A stretch of 64,000 bases of DNA from JAANXG01 sp034520625 (GTDB lineage Bacteria; Pseudomonadota; Gammaproteobacteria; Arenicellales; JAANXG01), in NCBI GenBank assembly GCA_034520625.1, contig JAXHNI010000014.1, positions 62,001 to 126,000 of the forward strand, written 5' to 3'. Numbering within the stretch: position 1 is the first letter of the stretch; every line of letters starts with the position of its first letter. The notes under the pieces are model-generated. The model made no database searches. It saw only the letters and a list, made by a program, of their open reading frames with translations, and was not told the origin of the DNA. Positions 61,330 through 64,000 of the stretch are shown one piece after another. A program made the translations under genes and the position numbers.

Positions 61330-61725
61330 TTATTCCATCCTCTGTTTCGATTCCAATTGCCGATCGTACACGTACTTTTGCATTGAGTAGTCGTTCGGGT
61401 ATTGACTGATCGAAATCTCTTTCACTTCTGGATCTTCCACCGACTCCATGTACTTCTTGGCGTCGAGTTGCTTCTCGTAAACATACTTCTGCATCGAGTA
61501 GTCATTCGGATACTCAGACACTACGATCTCCTTCACCTCTTCGTCGCTCACAGTCTGCATGTACTCGTATGCGGCCAACTGCTTCTCATAAACATACTCC
61601 TGCATCGAATAGTCGTTCGGATACTCCTTTTTCGCGAATTCTTTGAGTTCATCTTCTATAGACTGAGAGAAGACCAGCCCGGAGATGCTCGACAAGATCA
61701 CGAATAACAGCGAACGTCTTTTCAT
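61330..61725 (-). CDS. Secreted protein with three 37-residue tandem repeats
   Basis: 131 residues with a signal peptide (MKRRSLLFVILSSISGLVFS). The mature protein is almost wholly repeat: the unit starts YPNDYSMQ(E/K)YVYEKQL and recurs every 37 residues, three times, the last truncated. Units two and three are the most alike (YPNDYSMQKYVY). The repeats are probably helical. Function unknown; single-gene cassette. The 111-bp DNA repeats make it prone to length change. Confidence 0.78.
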   Translation of the reverse strand: MKRRSLLFVILSSISGLVFSQSIEDELKEFAKKEYPNDYSMQEYVYEKQLAAYEYMQTVSDEEVKEIVVSEYPNDYSMQKYVYEKQLDAKKYMESVEDPEVKEISISQYPNDYSMQKYVYDRQLESKQRME

Positions 61726-61761
61726 AGGACCTCCTTGCTACGAATGGATTGTGTCTTTAAT

Positions 61762-61860
61762 GCATAACGTTGGCGATGAGCCGCGCTTGACGGCGACCAA
61801 CCGGAGCGGCAGCGAAGCGCGGGAGCAGTCAAGCGTCGGACTCGATCGCCCTTGTTATGT
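61762..61860 (-). repeat. attC site 17
   Basis: Common type, minus strand CATAACAAGGGCG to CATCGCCAACGTTATGC. Confidence 0.85.
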
Positions 61861-62121
61861 GCTTTTTGCCTTCTTGGGGAACCTATCGGGATGCTCAATG
61901 ATCTCCTCCGTCAGATCAACATCAATATCAGGCCAATAATAATGGCCTGGGGACGGTTCTTCGACGTTCAGGATTGCCTTTACAGGCTGGTCTTTAAACC
62001 ACGGAAACTCGTCATACGACATAAACATTTCCTTGTCATGCGCCAGTATCCAGACGCCGTGGCCCGATATATGGGTAATCTCAACCGGGGAAGTGGTGTT
62101 GCCAGGCGCTGATGAGCTCAT
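61855..62121 (-). CDS. DUF2442 family protein
   Basis: 88 residues from ATG 62121 (a TTG at 62136 could add five). VEITHISGHGVWILAHDKEM, YDEFPWFKDQPV and PGHYYWPDIDVDLTEEIIEH are the DUF2442 pattern. This family follows DUF4160 in many genomes, and the pair is regarded as toxin-antitoxin-like. It overlaps the DUF4160 gene by 41 bp; its stop lies in attC 17. Confidence 0.88.
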   Translation of the reverse strand: MSSSAPGNTTSPVEITHISGHGVWILAHDKEMFMSYDEFPWFKDQPVKAILNVEEPSPGHYYWPDIDVDLTEEIIEHPDRFPKKAKST

Positions 62122-62320
62122 CGTAATGCACCTCAATTAAGGATTCGATCTCTTTCAGTTGTCCCCGATTGTACCGGTAATTCTTGGCGAGCTGTATTTC
62201 GGGTTCAAGCCAGAATTTCGCTTCTCCGTCTCCGGACATTACATGGACATGCATTCTGGACTCCTCCCGAGAGAAGAAGAAAAATCGATAGCCCTTTTCC
62301 CTGAATATTGTTGGGCTCAT
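62081..62320 (-). CDS. DUF4160 family protein
   Basis: 79 residues. MSPTIFREKGYRFFFFSREE then RMHVHVMSGDGEAKFWLEP and a C-terminal helix LKEIESLIEVHYDELISAW are the DUF4160 signature, with the conserved HVHV motif. It is first gene of a DUF4160-DUF2442 cassette. Confidence 0.9.
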   Translation of the reverse strand: MSPTIFREKGYRFFFFSREESRMHVHVMSGDGEAKFWLEPEIQLAKNYRYNRGQLKEIESLIEVHYDELISAWQHHFPG

Positions 62321-62343
62321 GTCCGTCCTCTATTGCACATAAC

Positions 62344-63702
62344 GAATGACATGGACCTCCCCACCCTGGCGGCATCTGCGTGCCAGAATGGAGGTGCCTA
62401 ATCCGTCCAAACATCGAGTGAGGAGATCCATGTCAAATATAATCCGCTTCGGTATTGATCTGGCCAAGAGTTCCTTTGCTGTGTGTGGCATCGACGCACA
62501 CGGCAAGGTCGTGCTCAAAAAGACACTGACCCGTGCCCGGCTTCTAGAATTCTTCGCCAATGTGCCACCCACCCTCGTCGCCATGGAAGCCGGCTCCGGT
62601 GCCCATCACTGGGTTCGTCAGTTGAAGGCATTGGGTCACGACGCCCGTATCATCGATCCACGCCTGGTAGCACCTTATCGCCATCAGGGTCGCACTGGCA
62701 AGAATGACATGAACGATGCCATCGCCATCTGTGAAGCCGCCGGGCGTCCGTCAATGCGGTTCATTCCCGCAAAAACTGTTGATCAACAAGCGATCCTGCT
62801 GGTGCACCGGCTGCGTCGCCAATGTGTGGCTGCGCACACTAAATCGATCAATCAGCTGCGAGGGGCGCTGGCCGAGTTCGGAATCGTGGCACCAAAGGGT
62901 GTCAATACGTTCAAGACCCGTTGGCCGGCTTTGCGCCAGCAGCATGACGTCGAGGTGCCGCCACTGGCCTGGAGCGTGCTCGACGAACTCTATACCAACA
63001 TCCAGGCACTGCATCAGCGGGTGCTCGCTTTCGACCGGCAGATCAACGCCTTTGTGAGAGCCGATGCGAATGCTAGCCGGCTGGCCAAGATCCCCGGCAT
63101 CGGGCCGATCACCGCCTCGGCTCTGGTCGCCACCATCGGCAACGGCCGGGACTTCGCCAACGGCCGTCAGTTCGCCGCCTGGTTGGGGCTCGTCCCCAGA
63201 CAGTATTCCACCGGCGGTCAGCCCCGGTTGGGACGGATCTCCAAGCGCGGAGACGTTTACTTGAGGACTTTGCTCGTCCATGGCGCACGCAGCGAGCTGC
63301 GATACACAGCATCACGATCCGATGGCAAGAGCCGATGGGCCGAATCGCTCAAGGCGTCCAAATCCTGGAACAAGGCCGCGGTGGCTCTGGCTAACAAGCA
63401 TGCCCGCATCGCCTGGGCGCTGATTGCCAGGCTTCACGACTACTCACCCGCCTAGAGACATGCCAGTGCGTTGATGTGTAACCGGTAAGACCGCCACCCG
63501 GTGAACCTGCTGAGCGCCGGGGCTGATATCAAGCCGTCTAACGAATGAGGGCCGGGTGTGCGTCTGTCATCAGGGCTCGCGACAATGTTCGCAGAAGCCG
63601 AATATAGAACCGCAGTCTTCCGTTACACGACCGCACTAAATGACCGGGGAATGATCATGATTTAGCGCAACTGAGTAGTTGACATTTTGGGAGGTCCATA
63701 TA
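62344..63702 (+). mobile_element. IS110-family, IS1111-group insertion sequence inside attC
   Basis: 1359 bp. Subterminal inverted repeats ATGGACCTCCC (62351-62361) and GGGAGGTCCAT (63689-63699) are set in from the ends by 7 bp on the left and 3 bp on the right, the IS1111 pattern. Removing 62344-63702 joins CATAAC to GTCGGCG and rebuilds a normal attC with no target duplication. IS1111-attC elements are known to target integron attC sites. About 245 bp of noncoding DNA follow the transposase gene. Confidence 0.9.
62430..63455 (+). CDS. IS1111-group (IS110 family) DEDD transposase
   Basis: 341 residues from ATG 62430, preceded by AGGAG. The DEDD domain shows FGIDLAKSSFAV, AMEAGSGAHHW and GKNDMNDAIAI; the C-terminal transposase_20 part has LAKIPGIGPITASALVATIG, AAWLGLVPRQYSTGG and the nucleophile-type serine in GRISKRGDVYLR. 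It appears intact. The IS110 group uses an RNA-guided or site-specific recombination route without target duplication, in line with the clean junctions. Confidence 0.93.
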   Translation: MSNIIRFGIDLAKSSFAVCGIDAHGKVVLKKTLTRARLLEFFANVPPTLVAMEAGSGAHHWVRQLKALGHDARIIDPRLVAPYRHQGRTGKNDMNDAIAICEAAGRPSMRFIPAKTVDQQAILLVHRLRRQCVAAHTKSINQLRGALAEFGIVAPKGVNTFKTRWPALRQQHDVEVPPLAWSVLDELYTNIQALHQRVLAFDRQINAFVRADANASRLAKIPGIGPITASALVATIGNGRDFANGRQFAAWLGLVPRQYSTGGQPRLGRISKRGDVYLRTLLVHGARSELRYTASRSDGKSRWAESLKASKSWNKAAVALANKHARIAWALIARLHDYSPA

Positions 63703-63788
63703 GTCGGCGCTCAGCAGCGCTTGACGGCGACCAACTGGAGCGAAAGGCGGGAGCGGTCAAGCGTCCGACTGCAGCGCCCTTGTTATGC
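63703..63788 (-). repeat. attC site 18, main part, split by the IS
   Basis: This part holds R'' to L' (CATAACAAGGGCG on the minus strand). The R' end lies at 62336-62343, left of the IS. A few bases of the centre are missing compared with other copies. Confidence 0.85.
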
Positions 63789-64000
63789 CTCATCGTCGTA
63801 GATAGGTCCATCGACTGTATCCACTATGACACTGTGATATTCCACATCGAACCATTCGTAGAAGAGTTCTAGAGTCCGCTCTTTCGGCCACAAATCCGAC
63901 TCCGTATACCAACCTTCTAGTTCCGATTCAAAGAGTTCCTCGAAATTGGCCTCAATCCATCTTTGCACTGCAGCCTCTCCATCGGCATCGTCGTTCGAAA
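63783..64000 (-). CDS. Hypothetical cassette protein, 5' end outside window
   Basis: The minus-strand frame is open to the window edge. Visible: QRWIEANFEELFESELEGWY, TESDLWPKERTLELFYEWFD and EYHSVIVDTVDGPIYDDE at the C-terminus. A GTG at 63968 is only an internal codon; the true start is probably to the right. Very acidic with many aromatic residues. Family unknown. Its stop lies in attC 18. Confidence 0.65.
   Translation of the reverse strand, partial: SNDDADGEAAVQRWIEANFEELFESELEGWYTESDLWPKERTLELFYEWFDVEYHSVIVDTVDGPIYDDEA

Noticed and set aside
47188..63788. Regularly recurring ~100-bp repeats as a CRISPR array
   Set aside because: Repeats are far too long, spacers are hundreds of bases and carry genes, and each repeat has attC core boxes at its ends. 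No cas genes.

Overview
The window looks like a chromosomal segment of a GC-rich gammaproteobacterium. The evidence is a FadB-type beta-oxidation protein, a PsrA-like TetR regulator beside FadE, the RimB/RimK pair, NudC, a 180-kDa-class NAD-glutamate dehydrogenase, a TRAP transporter and, at the right, a chromosomal integron cassette array. I cannot name a genus from the sequence alone.

Left part (1-45.7 kb): ordinary, dense, GC-rich chromosome. It holds a MoeB/ThiF-type adenylyltransferase, a DUF1244 protein, methylmalonate-semialdehyde dehydrogenase, a RAYT-like protein whose HUH motif has eroded, an FAD-linked oxidase, an acyl-CoA synthetase, a ComB-like phosphatase, NAD-GDH, and a rimB-rimK-aspartoacylase-like operon. 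A DECR/nudC/squalene-hopene cyclase/fadB operon follows, then a putative trans-envelope lipid system (MMPL permease, YCF48 propeller, DUF1329, DUF1302). Next is a PsrA-like/fadE/acyl-CoA ligase/enoyl-CoA hydratase fatty-acid block. The last block has a TRAP transporter, a class III aminotransferase and a PLP decarboxylase. Four dispersed palindromic repeats with a constant core and diverged but still complementary arms lie between these genes.

Right part (about 46-64 kb): a mobile cassette array with lower and uneven GC. About 18 attC sites, mostly near 100 bp and highly alike, separate small genes nearly all on the minus strand. That orientation predicts that attI and the integrase lie beyond the right end of the window. 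Cassettes encode toxin-antitoxin pairs (HicAB, HigBA, ParE/ParD-like, a broken DUF4258 pair), paired DUF4160/DUF2442 and DUF6883/DUF4926 proteins, a methyltransferase with a SHOCT membrane protein, small secreted or membrane proteins, a zinc-ribbon protein and several unknowns. Two cassettes carry plus-strand genes.

The array has been colonised by elements that use it as a landing site. An IS1111-group IS110-family element lies inside one attC, and removing it rebuilds the site exactly. A second attC keeps a 30-bp scar of the same element's left end. A group II intron of about 3.9 kb sits immediately after another attC, and its reverse-transcriptase gene is split by a second, 1932-bp group IIC-like intron. 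Removing 54515..56446 restores the outer reading frame exactly, so this is a bacterial twintron. The codons of the outer enzyme's RYADD active site form a perfect 9-bp hairpin 9 nt upstream of the inner insertion point, which resembles the stem-loop target used by IIC introns. This nested arrangement is the most unusual object in the window.
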